64,000 bases of DNA from Enchytraeus crypticus (taxonomy: Eukaryota; Annelida; Clitellata; Enchytraeida; Enchytraeidae): the NCBI GenBank assembly GCA_905160935.1, contig CAJHZI010000348.1, forward strand, positions 1-64,000, written 5' to 3'. Position numbers and translations under genes: made by a program. Of the stretch, positions 11,602 to 23,265 are shown one piece after another. The notes beneath the pieces are model-generated. The model saw only the letters and a list, made by a program, of their open reading frames with translations. It was not told the origin of the DNA and made no database searches. Position 1 is the stretch's first letter, and every line of letters starts with the position of its first letter.

Positions 11602-11917
11602 GCCTATCAGTCTGCCTATCAGTCTGTCAGTCTGTCAGTCTGTCAGTCTGTCAGTCTGTCAGTCTGTCAGTCTGTCAGTCTGTCAGTCTGTCAGTCTGTC
11701 AGTCTGTCAGTCTGTCAGTCTGTCAGTCTGTCAGTCTGTCAGTCTGTCAGTCTGTCAGTCTGTCAGTCTGTCAGTCTGTCAGTCTGTCAGTCTGTCAGTC
11801 TGTCAGTCTGTCAGTCTGTCAGTCTGTCAGTCTGTCAGTCTGTCAGTCTGTCAGCCTGTCAGCCTGTCAGTCTGTCAGTCTGTCAGTCTGTCAGTCTGTC
11901 AGTCTGTCAGTCTGTCA

Positions 11918-11983
<66 letters not shown>

Positions 11984-11985
11984 AA
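11448..11985. repeat. (TCTG/TCAG)n microsatellite, long allele
   Basis: About 535 bp of TCTG mixed with an 8-bp higher-order TCTGTCAG unit. The right-arm counterpart is about 170 bp and lacks most of the TCAG alternation. Frames through it read CLSVCQSV repeats and are artefacts. Confidence 0.97.
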
Positions 11986-12342
11986 ACATAAATGCAGGTA
12001 GATAAATCGAAAGATATTGCAGTGTAAGAGAGCTCTGTAATTAGGCGTTTATCACGCAAGTGAAAGTTGACGGAGAAAGTAGCAACATGATAACAACTAA
12101 ATGTAGCTCACATTTCCACCAGATGAGGAAGAAGGATTCGGAACTGTGGAAGTCGTTCCTCCAAACTTTGACTTGCAACTTTCCGGCAGCCATTTTGTTC
12201 TTGCTATAGTTCTTCTGTACTCCTTCTGAACCTGTGAGGTAGATTACATCAGATATTATGAGCTTAGCAGACGAGAATGGAAAATATGGCATCAATATAA
12301 TTAGTCCCTGTCATTGCCTTATAGTGAGTACCCGGACGTTAA

Positions 12343-12347
12343 AAATC

Positions 12348-12382
<35 letters not shown>
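12343..12382. repeat. (TTGA)n microsatellite after a GACGTTAAA tail
   Basis: Follows CCCGGACGTTAAAAATCTTA, a 3'-tail motif shared with LINE/SINE copies. Mirrored at 32903-32942. Confidence 0.8.
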
Positions 12383-12383
<1 letters not shown>

Positions 12384-12479
12384 ATGTTAAATATTAGGAT
12401 TCTTACTCCTCTCTTTTGGATTTTTATCTGATATATAGGAACATGACCTTTTAACTGCTCAAGTTTATAATAAAAGAAG

Positions 12480-12560
12480 TAAACACGCATTACAGTGAAT
12501 AATCAACTGTGTTGATATCTATCACTTTTTAATACCACATGTTTAAACCGTTATTAATTT
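12480..12560 (-). repeat. SINE-B tail fragment
   Basis: GGTTTAAACATGTGGTATTA-type tail on minus. Mirrored in the right arm at 32725-32805. Confidence 0.65.
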
Positions 12561-13179
12561 AAAATAAACTAAAATTATTGAATAAACTAAATATTAAAAT
12601 TTGAAATGAAAATTTACATTTAAAATTATTAAATAAACTATTTGATTTTATTAAACTTAAACTATTTCTTTCATATAATTTTACTTAACCTATTTTTAGT
12701 TTATTAAATTGAAATATTTAAATCATTGCACGGGTGATTGCTAAAACTGAATTACTTAAATTACTTTAATACACGATTATTTATTAAATTAAAGTACTAG
12801 ATTTGTATGAACTGTATTAAATTAAAATAATATTTTAAAAAACTAAACACGCATTAGTGTTTAGTTTTTTTTTGAACTGAATTAGTTTAAAACATATGGA
12901 CAAATAAGTAAAATGTAATTTTTGATCAAGAACAGTAATGAAATACATGTAGGTATGTACTCATTTACTATTTTACTCTGCACATAGATTGTATAATAAG
13001 ATGACCTACTTGAGGTATCCTATAAATACACCCATTGTACAAAATACTAGCGATTAACACAAATTACAAGAATTATACGACATACCGTAATTTAGACACA
13101 CAAATTCTATTTAATTATATCTGACACCACTATGAATTGAATAAAACGCAGTTGCCGAAATCTACTAGATGACGATGAG
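12561..13179. other. AT-rich arm sequence with a short hairpin
   Basis: Only AT-rich sequence and a hairpin AACTAAACAC…GTGTTTAGTT at about 12840-12867 are seen. The right arm repeats all of it. Confidence 0.6.
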
Positions 13180-15265
13180 TTATCCATTCAGTCGTAGCCG
13201 ACTCTTGGACACTTTATGAACTATCTGTCTCCATTTATCACGATTTCTTACCGCCTCCCTCAAATTCGCTATGCTGGTGTTGAGGTCTAATTCTGCAGTG
13301 TCAAGCCAACGTGTTCTTTGACGATCTTTCCTCCTTCTTCTACTGACCTGTCCTAGCATGATTGATTTCTCAATTGAACTCGCTCGCATGACATGTCCAA
13401 AGTATGACAACCTCTGCTTTGTAATCTTCTCTTCAAGAGAAATACTTGGTTTTATGCGATCTAGCACATCTCTATTTTTAACTTTAGCCGTCCACGGGAC
13501 TCGTAACACGCATCTCCAACACCAAAGCTCGAAAGCGTCCATTCTCCTTCTTTCCGCCTTTTTTAGCGTCCAACTTTCGCATCCATATGTGGCAATTAGG
13601 AAAACTATCGCATTGACTATCCTGCATTTGGTAACGAGGCTTATGTCCTTACTCTTCCAAATTTTCATCATGCCAGTCAACGCAGTGCGCCCCATAGCTA
13701 TCCGCCGTTTTATCTCTGGTCCTGATTCTCCGTCACAGACGACTTTAGAACCCAGAAGGACGAAATCGTTGACTGTCTCAATATTTTAATTGTCAATTCT
13801 GATTTTGGATTCAGCAATATCAGTTGTCATGGTCTGGGTTTTCAAATGTTGAGAAACAAGCGAGATTTTTCACTTTCTCATTTAACCTTTAATATGAGCT
13901 GTTCCAGACCTTCCCTGCTCTCCGCGAGGAGAGTGGTATCATCTGCATACCTCAGGTTGTTGATGTTTCTCCCACCAATTTTCAAACCTACAGTTGACTC
14001 ATCCATATCTACCTTCCGCAATACTGCTTCTGCGTACATATTAAATAAAGACGGCGACAAAATACAGCCCTGACGCACGCCTCTACTGATTCCAAACCAA
14101 TCTGTGTCTCCGCAAGAAGTCCTTACTGTTGCGTTTTGATTTTCATACATTGCTTTAATTAAGCGAATTATGTGTGATGGTATACCCATTTCTGATAGAC
14201 AAACCCACAGATTTTTGTGTTCAACGCAATCTAAAGCCTTGGTGTAATCAATGAAACAAAGGTAAATTTTCTTTTGATATTCCCGCGATTTTTCCAAGAT
14301 CCACCGCAAGTTTGCAATGTGATCGCGGGTGCCTCTCCCACGACGGAAACCCGCCTACACATCTGGCATTTCACTATCTATGATTGTACTCATGCGTTGC
14401 TGAATAATTTTTAGAAGGACCTTGCTTGCGTGTGGGATTCAAGCGATCGTACGGTAGTTTGCGCAGTCTTTGGAATCGCCCTTTTTCGGTATTGGTATGA
14501 AGACTGACCGTTTCCAATCGTTTGGCCAAGATCCTGTTTCCCAGATCTTATTACACAAGGCTGTCAGTGCTTGGATTGGTATCGCTCGAAGTAATTCCGC
14601 TGGTATCCCATCCACCCTCGGGGTCTTTCTTGATGGAAGCTGCTTCAAGGCCCATTCAACTTCTCATTGGAGGATACTCGGTTCAAGGTAATCTTGCAGG
14701 ATGAGCTCTCCTAACTGTTCATCTTGATTTTTGACGGCGTAAAGCTCTTCCGTGCATTCGCGCCATCGTTCTCTGATGCTTCGTTGATCTTGCAAATCTT
14801 CCCGCTGCGACCTTTTGCAACTGCAATGCGCGACACAAATGAAGTGCGAGCTTTCTTCACGTGCGCAAACAAATCTCTCGTGTGCCCAAACTTATTAGCC
14901 TCTTCCAACTTCTGGCACTCGTCATCCCAATGCTTTTCTTTATCTTTCCTAACTTTTCGCTGAAACTCTGTATTTAGCCATCTTACCTCCTCTCTTTTCC
15001 CTGTTGCTTTCGCCCACCTCCTCCTTTCCGCAATTTTTATAGTGTTCTCCGACAACCAAATGGGCAAATTTGTAGGTTTTCTGCGCGGTACAAGCTCTTG
15101 TGCAGCCTCGGTGATAACCTTTTTCATTCCTTCCCATGTTTCATTGGGATCTTCATCCAGGAGGCTAAGCGATTCAAATCTGTTTCTTATCTCTACTGCA
15201 TACTGTGGCGCGATATTGTTAGTATCGAATCTTAGTGTGCCTGACGGTACACTAAGATCTACTAT
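13180..15265 (-). pseudogene. Degenerate RTE/BovB-like LINE, left-arm copy
   Basis: Identical in predicted peptides to 30020-32105, where the frame is described. On minus the order is an N-terminal ORF2 piece (15265-14711), RT fingers (14648-14439), RT palm with GVRQGCILSP and YADDTTLL (14309-13878) and the C-terminal domain (13695-13180). There are stops and frameshifts between them, and the endonuclease is missing. Confidence 0.9.
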
Positions 15266-15414
15266 GAGACATATTTAGAATTTATAACTACAGAATTATC
15301 ATGGAATGGTCTAGTGAAAGACTTGCATTAAAAGTTATTACGTCCTGGGCTCCAGTTAAGTTATCAAGAAAATTAGTCTTTCGGAAGCAAGTTCATTCTA
15401 AAACTTTGGACCTT

Positions 15415-15530
15415 TTAAAGTAAAAGCGGATAAAGCTAATGATAACGTCCGTTTCCTAACTCGAAAGCGATGTTAGTGACGGGTGAATCCAGGATTTGAA
15501 CCCCGCACCTACTGATACATCCTAATTATA
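15415..15530 (-). repeat. SINE-A fragment, left arm
   Basis: GGGTTCAAATCCTGGATTCA box B and tail AACGGACGTTATCATTAGC on minus. Mirrored at 29755-29870. Confidence 0.75.
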
Positions 15531-15683
15531 CAGCACAAATTATCGTCGTTTCATAGTAAAAACATCCTACAACTATAATCAATCTGTAACTAGATTAAGT
15601 GCTCGTAAGTGAGGAAGTTAGAAGCTCATTTAATGTAAACCCTAAACATGTGTATGAAACACAAGTGGTAGCTAGAGTTTTAC

Positions 15684-15852
15684 CTTCTCGCTCATGAAGC
15701 AGTGGAAGATGAAGATGAAGACTCCCTGCAAACTGTTGAACAGAGTGAATACGTAAGCCATGAACAGAGAGTGCTGATTGATGTAGAACAATCCAAATAT
15801 CCACGTAGACCCCAAAAGTACCACCAACACAAAAGCTCCCTTTACCCACGAT
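15684..15852 (-). CDS. Adhesion GPCR exon (TM6-TM7), left-arm copy
   Basis: Reverse complement of the right-arm exon 29433-29601, with identical predicted peptide. It lies on minus with the same acceptor (TTGAACAG) and donor (AAG followed by GTAAAA). Only one 169-bp exon is recognisable per arm, so each copy is either part of a long gene or an orphaned duplicate exon. The domain is described at the right-arm entry. Confidence 0.75.
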
Positions 15853-16180
15853 CTGTTCAACAACAACAGCAACAACAAAATCTTCCTATACCTATGATCT
15901 GTTCAAACAACAACAAAAACAACAAAAGCTTCCTTTACCCACGATCTGTTCAAACAGCAACAGCAACACTAAATCTTCCTTTACCCATGATCTGTTCATA
16001 CAACAACAGCACAAAATCTCTATTTACCCATGATTGGTTCATGCAACAACAATAACAACAACAACACAAAAGCTTCCTTTACCCTCGATCTGTTCATACA
16101 ACAACAACAACAACAACAACAACAATACATAGGCTTTCATTACCCAGGACCTGTTTATACAACCTACGCTATCATAACCT
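15853..16180 (-). repeat. Tandem array of degenerate splice-acceptor units, left arm
   Basis: Mirror of 29105-29432. On plus it appears as alternating (CAA)n tracts and TCTGTTCA blocks. In this arm the array is adjacent to unique DNA starting GCATGCTAGG at 16181. Confidence 0.85.
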
Positions 16181-16439
16181 GCATGCTAGGATAGAGTGGT
16201 ATAGACTGTATGTAATACTAATGTCCTCTCTGAGGTAGGAAACAAAATTATCAGAATATCTTTTCTAACCAATGCCTGTACAAGCATAAAGTGTACAATT
16301 ATTGTAAAATAATTTAGCAATTATTCTAAAATAATTTAACCTTTTAACGGATAGCTTATAAGCTCACAAAAAGAGCGACATAGCATTTATGCAAATATAT
16401 GCCTTGGACTAGCGAAGTTTTATCTTTCACAAGGAATAT

Positions 16440-16630
16440 ACTACAACATCATCATCATCATATGTTCTTCCCTTAAATCCCAGTTTAACCATGGTCGAGG
16501 AGCCCTCTCTATCCCACACCACATCATCAGTCAATGCCCTACTTTACATGTCCTTCTTATTAACCGCATCCCACGTCAATTGTGGTGTACCTCTCTCTAG
16601 CTCTTCCCTCCAAACTCTCTTTACTGCATC
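16440..16630 (-). repeat. S2-related repeat, diverged
   Basis: CATCATCATCAT tail, AAATCCCAGTTTAACCATGG block and CATCATCAGTCAATGCCCTA on minus. The 5' half differs from other S2 copies. Confidence 0.6.
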
Positions 16631-16784
16631 ATCATAAGGAATATACTACATGTATATTAAATAGACATATTGAGAAGCCAGAATAGCTGAATATTGTAGA
16701 AATCGAATCAATGCTGGCAGAACATGCTCTGCTTTTTTTAATCTTAAATTGGCTAAGTGTCTTTCATGTTTAATGAACGACAGT

Positions 16785-17065
16785 GAACTTATTTAGCATT
16801 ATAGAGATTAGGTTCAGAGGCGCAGTCTCTTTGTCAAGCAGACTCGACTCACTCGAGCTACCGTCGCAAACAGTAACAGCAAGTAAACTATCAGAATTAG
16901 GAAGAACAATTACAAACATCGATGAAAATTTCCCAAATGAGACATCTATGTAGTCAATTGTAGGTAGGTAGGTAGGTTGTAGTGTGTTTAACGTCAAGGT
17001 TCAGAAGCACAAGGCTTCTCTTCAAGACGACTCGACACACTCGAGCTACCGTCACAAAGGTTAAG
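16785..17065 (-). repeat. Repeat G, two copies
   Basis: Copies at about 16790-16880 and 16985-17065 share CGACTC(A/G)ACACACTCGAGCT-like sequence and a GACGTTAAACACACT tail read on minus. Further copies are at 34060, 39075 and possibly 42150. Confidence 0.7.
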
Positions 17066-17428
17066 GTAACAGTTAAGTTACAGTGAGTTGACTTGACAAT
17101 TCTTCACTTCTGTTTATAGTTAAGAAGGTCTTGCAATTAGCCAATTATAAAATTCCAATGCCAAATATGGACTGAGTTACGCTGAAATAAAAGGTGTTGC
17201 GTGCACTACACATTTTTGGCTGATATTTGGTTTTATTAATAAAAACGTCACAATTGAAAATGAATGAAATATAAATATGCAAATAAGGTTTTAAGTGTAA
17301 CTCTTCTACTGAATTAAACAAACACTAAATTCTATGAACGGTTGATTTAGATTTTATTTTTAATATTTGTTTTCACTGATTTGTGTAGGAGTGCCTGCTG
17401 TTATTAGAATTATGGTAACGCTGCCAAC

Positions 17429-18975
17429 ATGGCGGCAGCTCGTGAATTAGTTGTGTCAAATTTGTTATGTTTCATTACAAATAAGATAGGTAAATCAGCT
17501 AATAAAACTCTGAAATCAGTAATTTTGGAATTCTATCAGCATGATGATATAGTTTCTGCGAAAAAACTGCTATTGGATACCGTCGGTAAATTGGATATTC
17601 CGAATTTTCCTAAGTCTATTAGGAAAAGACGTGACAACAACTCGAACGCCTCTGTCGAGTTTGAGGATATCGTTGCTATCCTGTCCTTCATGGATGAACA
17701 GGGGCTCATGGGTGGTCTCCCTCTATTCGTGGCGGATCATCCGATCACATCCCGTCATCAAGGCTCCTGGAGGGGGACCTGGATCTTCTCTGGTCCAGGT
17801 TAGACAGACTGGAAAACTACATTAAGGAGGTTTGTGAAAACTCAATGTCTTCACTTCAGTCAGTTCGCCAGATGTCAGCTAATTTCATTCTGTCAAGGAA
17901 TATTTCGGAAGCTAAGAACAGTACAGGTGGATCAGGTTTAAACATGCTAAGCCATTCAGCTGCTGTGAAGGATTCAGAGGGCAGGCATGTTGATACCAGT
18001 GATGCGTCGCGAGCTGACAATGAAGTCAATCAATCTACAGGTAGCGAAGTGCAACACTGGGGTTCAGTAACTGTGACACCAAAAGTTTCGGAATCTGATG
18101 ACAATGGATTCGTTTTATATCGTGGTCGAAAGAAGAGATCTGCTGCTGCCGCTAACATCTCCCCCATAGACTCAGTGTTATCGAGCGACAGTCAGCAAAA
18201 GCGTAATAACACGACGTCCAAAAATTCTTACGCTCAGTCTGTAGTGGCTCATCAATCAGTTTCACGTAATACTAATACGGTAGGAACTCGTAAGCAAGCT
18301 GTAGCCTCAAGGCCTACTTCGACTGGGGCGAAAGTTGTGGGAAACGCCAAATCTGGTATGATTAAAGCTGCCACTCCGAAGGGTCCGACAGCAGAAAAAT
18401 CGGTATTCGGCATATATAATGTTAGGAAAGAACATGAGGTTGCCGATATCAAGAAGCAGTGTGAGAGACTTAACATCAAGGTATTGTTTTGCTTTGATGT
18501 TACGAAGTCTAATCATACATCGCGATCTTTTAAGTTAGCTATCGATAAGAAACACGAACCCACGTTAGTGCTGAAATCTTCTTGGCCGATCGGAATTATT
18601 GTTCGCAAATGGAGATACAAGCCAGAGTCAATTACAGTAGAACAATTAATCGATCTGACTGATAATGCCTTTGTGAATGATAGTTCCTCAGTAGCCGTAA
18701 ATTCACTCAAATCTGCAGCTGCTGGTAACACGAACATTACGATCACAGCTGACATTCTTGCACCTGGTGTTGTGAATGAGAAATCTGCGACAGCCCAGTC
18801 CATTGATAATATTAATAAAGACGATGCGGACTTAGAAATGGAATCGGTAGGCCTACAGGAGGCCGTGATAGCCAATACGTCAGCCATTGTTCATTCTGCG
18901 TGTAGTAGTGCCATTGAATTGGCAGTAGTAAGCGAAACTGAGTCAGATGAATCTAACAATGGCTGCATTGAATAG
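17429..18975 (+). pseudogene. LINE-1copy ORF1 (RRM-like ORF1p) with one frameshift
   Basis: The frame from ATG 17429 reads ARELVVSNLLCF … GLPLFVADHPITS, then slips. The neighbouring frame continues PSSRLLEGDLDLLWSRLDRL into the 17845-18975 frame. The minus-strand relative at 26225-27352 has PSSRLEEGDL at the same place, so a single-base indel near 17740-17755 broke the gene. The distal part has a compact alpha/beta module (FGIYNVRKEHEVADIKKQC … IIVRKWRYKP) resembling the RRM-like nucleic-acid-binding domain of many ORF1 proteins. No zinc knuckle is seen. It overlaps ORF2 by 29 bases (ORF2 ATG 18947). The role is inferred from LINE architecture: RNA binding in the retrotransposition particle. 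Confidence 0.8.
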
Positions 18976-21929
18976 TATTAATAGTACTCTAGTCGTTATG
19001 ACCTACAACTGTCACGGTTTTAATCAAGGCAAAATACTTTTAAATTCATTGTGCAATTCTAACAATAATTCAATAACACCAGATATAATATTCTTACAAG
19101 AACTGTGGCTTACTCCTGACAATATGCACAAAATTGAGAAATTGTCTGACAATTATATGTTTTACGGGATCTCCGCTATGGAACATAAGGTCTCCTCGTC
19201 TCTTTTAATTGGGCGCCCAAGTGGGGGAGTAGGAGTGCTAATTAAACTTAATTTAGTTAAATTTATAAAATGCACTAAAGCGTGTGAGAGATTTGTTTGT
19301 ATTGTACTTGGTAAAACTTTATTTGTAAATGTTTATTTGCCAAATATTACAACGGAATCCGATAGAGAATTATTTAACGATACCCTGGCTGAAATTGAAA
19401 TTGCAATTCAGGAGTTTAATGATTGCAATATTGTTTTAGGAGGCGATTTAAATCTAAATCTCATAAGCGGAAAAAATGACTGGTCTGTAACTGCGTTTAA
19501 ACAGTTTATGTTTCAAAGTGATTTGCTATTATGTGATAACTTTTTATCTAACGCTGATTCATTGGATTACACATTTTCCAATGAAGCAGCTGGCAGATAT
19601 AGTTTAATAGACTACTTTATTATTAGTAGGAATCTTTATGTAAGTGTTCAAGATTGCAATATCATTGATAGTCCTTTAAATATGTCAGATCACAATCCAG
19701 TCTTATTAACTATCAGTGATTGTATTGACTTGACTAAAGTGACATCAGCAACGGAAAACTTCGTTCAGGAGCAGAGTAGGCCTAAGGTTAATCGCTCTCA
19801 TCATGTTTTGCGTTGGGACCACAGCGATTTGAAATTGTACTATGATTCTACGTATGCATTGTTTTCACCGTTATGGCATAATATGAAACATTTTACCGCA
19901 TCGTGTGCACTTTCTAGTCATGTTTCAAACAATGAAATTATAGAACACTTTTATGAAACCATAATTCTATGTTTAAATAAAGCAGCCGCTGCAAATGTTA
20001 AGGTAAAAAAAGTCAATTTTTACAAATATTGGTGGGATACCCAAGGTAATACCTTAAAAGAAAAATCTATTCAGACTCACAGTGTGTGGAAAGAATCAGG
20101 ACGTCCCAAATCTGGTGATATCTATATAGCTAAAGCGAAGGCTAAACGTGAATATAGATCATTCTTAGCTAATAAAATAAAAACTGAAAGAAGTCAGCTC
20201 TCTAACTCACTGCATGAGGCCCTCTTAAATAAAGATAATAACACTTTTTTGCACGTTTGGAATGCAAAGTTTGGCGCTTCTAAGGCTAAATGTAGCACTT
20301 TAATTAATAACATTAATGATAGTAATTTAATTGCTAATAATTTCGCGGAATTTTTTTCAAAATTGTACAACGAAAATTCATGTGATTTGGATGATAATTT
20401 TGAAGAAAGATTTTCCAACTATATTGGCGATAATCTGGATATAAAATTTGAAGTTGCTACCGTTGATGATGTTATAAACAAGTTGAAGAAAGGCAAAGCC
20501 TCTGGAATGGACAATATTACATGTGAACATCTTCAATATGCTCATCCTATTGTTTGCAGTTGCATCACTATGTTGTTTAACTTAATTGTGGCATTAAAGT
20601 ATGTTCCTGCTGCTTTTGGGGAGGGGATAATTATTCCGATTCCTAAGGGTGATAGGAAATGTGATAATGTTAAAATTGAAAATTATAGAGGAATAACAAT
20701 TAGTTGCATGCTGTCCAAGATATTTGAAAGTTGTATATTACGTTATGTAGGCAATTATTTCCTGACATCCGTTCGTCAATTTGGTTTTAAACAAAAAGTG
20801 GGATGTAGTAACGCAATTTATTCTTTAAGAAAAACTATTGAATATTTCACAACTAAAAGCTCTACTGTAAATATTTGTTCGTTAGATGTATCAAAAGCAT
20901 TTGATAAAATTAATTTCAAAATGCTATTCTGCAAATTGATGAACAGAAAATTACCAAGAGTTCTAATTGAACTATTGTTAAATTGGTACGGCAAATTAAA
21001 TTCACGTGTTAAGTGGAATGATGCTGTATCAAGTAGTTTTATCGTTACTTCGGGAGTAAGACAGGGCGGCATTTTATCTCCAATATTGTTTGCTGTATGT
21101 GTCGATGATATGCTAATTAAGCTTGAAAAATCCAAAATTGGTTGTTTCGTATCTTCTCTTTGCTGCAATTCCTTTATGTATGCGGACGATTTAATATTAT
21201 TATCGTTGACTGTTACAGATTTACAGTCCCTAATTGAAATCAGCACAAATGAATTAACTAATGTAGGTTTAAGTGTTAATTGTAGTAAAACATTCTGCAT
21301 TAGAATTGGTCCTAGACATAATATTAAGCCCATTAATATGATAATTGATAACAGAAGCATAGAGTGGGTTAATGAAATACGTTATTTGGGATTAGTTTTG
21401 GTGTCATCAAAAAGTTTCAAAATTAATATGCAAAACCGTAAGCATAAATTTTTTAGGGCACTTAACGCTATCTTCAGCAAAATTGGGGGCAACGCTGCAC
21501 CTTCTGTAGTTATCTCACTTGTTGAATCATATTGTGTACCCATTTTGCTGTATGGTTCTGAATGTGTAGAATTGGCAAAGTCTCTGATTCAGAGCCTAGA
21601 AAATGCTTATTCTCAATTGTTTAGCAAGTTATTTCGTACATTAGATAAGAAAACAATTAATCAGTGTCAGTTTTTTTTCGGGTCAATTGCCGATTGAACT
21701 AAAGATTGCAAATAGAAGATTTAATTTTTTGAGGAAATTGTGTCTTTCTGATACCTCTTGTAAATACTTTAATTGTTTTAAAGGAGAGTTGTTGCCATTG
21801 ATTAATAAATACTGCGTCAACGTAATTAATAGGCCTAACTGTACCTTGCCAGTGAGCTTACAAGTTGAGAGACTTGACTTTAAGTCGTTATTGCGAAACT
21901 ACTTTGAACGTTCGCTAGAAATCAATTAA
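18947..21929 (+). pseudogene. LINE ORF2: AP endonuclease plus reverse transcriptase, frameshifted near the end
   Basis: The 916-codon frame has an AP-endonuclease domain (YNCHGFNQG, FLQELWL with catalytic Glu, GGDLNLNL, YSLIDYF, SDHNPV) over about residues 18-260. The RT domain lies at about 510-780, with IPIPKGD, LDVSKAFDKI (motif A, about 646), GVRQGGILSP (motif B) and YADDLILL (motif C, about 745). The frame stops at 21697, right after an 8-T run (about 21669-21676). Removing one T would continue into the 21687-21929 frame (LPIELKIANRRFNFLRKLC), which matches the C-terminus of the 23266-26223 relative. Two ORFs with an APE endonuclease place it in the CR1/Jockey/I-like assemblage; the clade was not resolved. 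The T-run shift could be real decay or a sequencing error. Confidence 0.88.
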
Positions 21930-22080
21930 GGTTTAGTTATTCATTTTTAGTTTATTGATTGAGTGTATGCTTGTGTCTATTTTTTTTTCAGCACTACGTA
22001 TGTGTTTACTTGCATGATTGTATTGTAGTTTGTTTCTTGTCTTGCTACCTGAATGATGAAATAAAAGCTATATATTGTTG
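21930..22080 (+). repeat. 3' UTR of the plus-strand LINE
   Basis: Short untranslated tail with a GATGAAATAAAAGC polyadenylation-like signal at about 22054-22066. The exact 3' end is uncertain, and no target duplication was found for this copy. Confidence 0.55.
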
Positions 22081-22284
22081 GGATCACACTGGCTGTAGAT
22101 TACACTGGATACGGAACCGAAACTCAGTAAAATTAATATTCTCACTAAATTTATTTATATATTTATTTATTTATTATATTTATTTATTCTCACATTAATA
22201 TTCTCAGTAAGTCCATCTGTACACTCCCTTCACTCGCACTTATTCACTATTTTTTTTCTTTTATTTTTTCTTAGTCGTAAGTTA

Positions 22285-22425
22285 CTTTCTGTAGTCAGTG
22301 GCGAAGTCGGTAAGATACTCAACCGCGAATCACTATATGCGGGGTTCAAATCCTGGGCTCTCCCTTCACTGACATCGTTTTCGAGCGAGGAAACAGACGT
22401 TAACATTAGCTTCACCAGCTTGGTA
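22285..22425 (+). repeat. SINE-A
   Basis: AGTGGCGAAGTCGGTAAGAT box A, GGGGTTCAAATCCTGGGCTC box B, GAGGAAACAGACGTTAACAT tail. Confidence 0.9.
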
Positions 22426-22454
22426 CTTTTAACACTTCATTCATTCGTTTGTTT

Positions 22455-22725
22455 TGAGAATGTAACACTAGCGCATTGGGTAGAGGCTTCAGGTAACGTC
22501 ACGAAGTTTTAGATGACAGATCCTGAGGTTAATATAATTCTTGTGGGTTCGATTCCCGGCCGCGCTGATCTGAAAGTAAAATCTCGGACATTCACTGGAC
22601 TGGTTACACGGAAAACGGATTAAATTGACTAACGGTTTAAACATGGGTTCATGTGGCATTAAGGGCGATGGCTATCAAGACAGTTGATCATCTCGCTCTA
22701 ATGCGTGCTTATTGTTTTCTGCTGT
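22455..22725 (+). repeat. SINE-B, most complete copy
   Basis: A box A-like start (TAGCGCATTGGGTAGAGGCT) and a textbook box B (GGGTTCGATTCCC) indicate a second tRNA-derived SINE. The body GATCTGAAAGTAAAATCTCG and the GGTTTAAACATGGGTTCATG tail follow. Confidence 0.8.
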
Positions 22726-22825
22726 TTATTCATTCATTCATTCATCATTTCATTGTATAACTCATTCACCCATCGTGTACCTAATATCTACTGTTTGTTG
22801 TGCATTTATGCTTCGTGTTGTGTCC

Positions 22826-23109
22826 GGCTTGTTTGAAGATTTGACCAACGGGTGACTGCACGTGTCATAGAAGGCGACTAAAGCACTAAGATCCATACCA
22901 ACGCCAGAAAGGGGCATTCTGTTGGTGAGCGCCTAGGCTCCAGAAACTTCTACAAAAATTTAAACGAACAGTAAAGTCTCAAATAGGGGATTGACTGATG
23001 ATATGGTGTAGGACAGAGAGGATTGGAGACAGTCTATTCGTATCCCGAACCCTAGTTAAACTTGGATTCAAGGGAAGATGATGATGATGATGATGATGAG
23101 GGTTGTTAT
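22826..23109 (+). repeat. Left 284-bp direct repeat flanking an intact LINE
   Basis: Identical base for base to 27401-27684 (constant offset 4575, including the GAT-repeat length). It consists of an S2 repeat plus GGGTTGTTAT. The S2 copy actually starts about 12 bases earlier (GTGTTGTGTCCG), and those bases are absent from the right copy. That makes it a duplicated target segment rather than two independent S2 insertions. Confidence 0.92.
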
Positions 23110-23265
23110 ATAATCTTTATTTCACCAAAGTCATGGCAGTAAACAAAAACGAAAACAGAAAACAAACAAGTATCACCTACAGATACAACATAAGATATAT
23201 CATAAATAAAACTAAACAGAACTAAAATTCTTACTAAATAGATAATTGTTTAAACCAAAATTTAC

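Larger units (their letters stand above)
11334..16180 (+). repeat. Left arm of large inverted duplication
   Basis: The reverse complement of 29105-33588. From the inner end out to about 12295 the coordinates sum to a constant (45285), meaning no net indel over about 4 kb. Stretches compared by eye were identical. The arms differ by about 363 bp in the TCTG/TCAG microsatellite. Two substitutions are visible in the outermost 118 bp. No target duplication was seen at the outer ends. Confidence 0.92.

Noticed and set aside
11333..12005. Three overlapping 177-222 codon frames rich in Ser/Leu/Cys/Gln
   Set aside because: They are translations of the TCTG/TCAG microsatellite in all three frames. 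The repeat, not a protein, explains them.
13358..13789. 143-codon frame antisense to the RTE relic
   Set aside because: A shadow of the LINE C-terminal frame on the other strand, repeated identically in the other arm.
22285..22380. True tRNA genes at the SINE-A and SINE-B copies
   Set aside because: Box A and B are present, but the cloverleaf is degenerate and followed by a conserved SINE body. The same unit recurs about 15 times.
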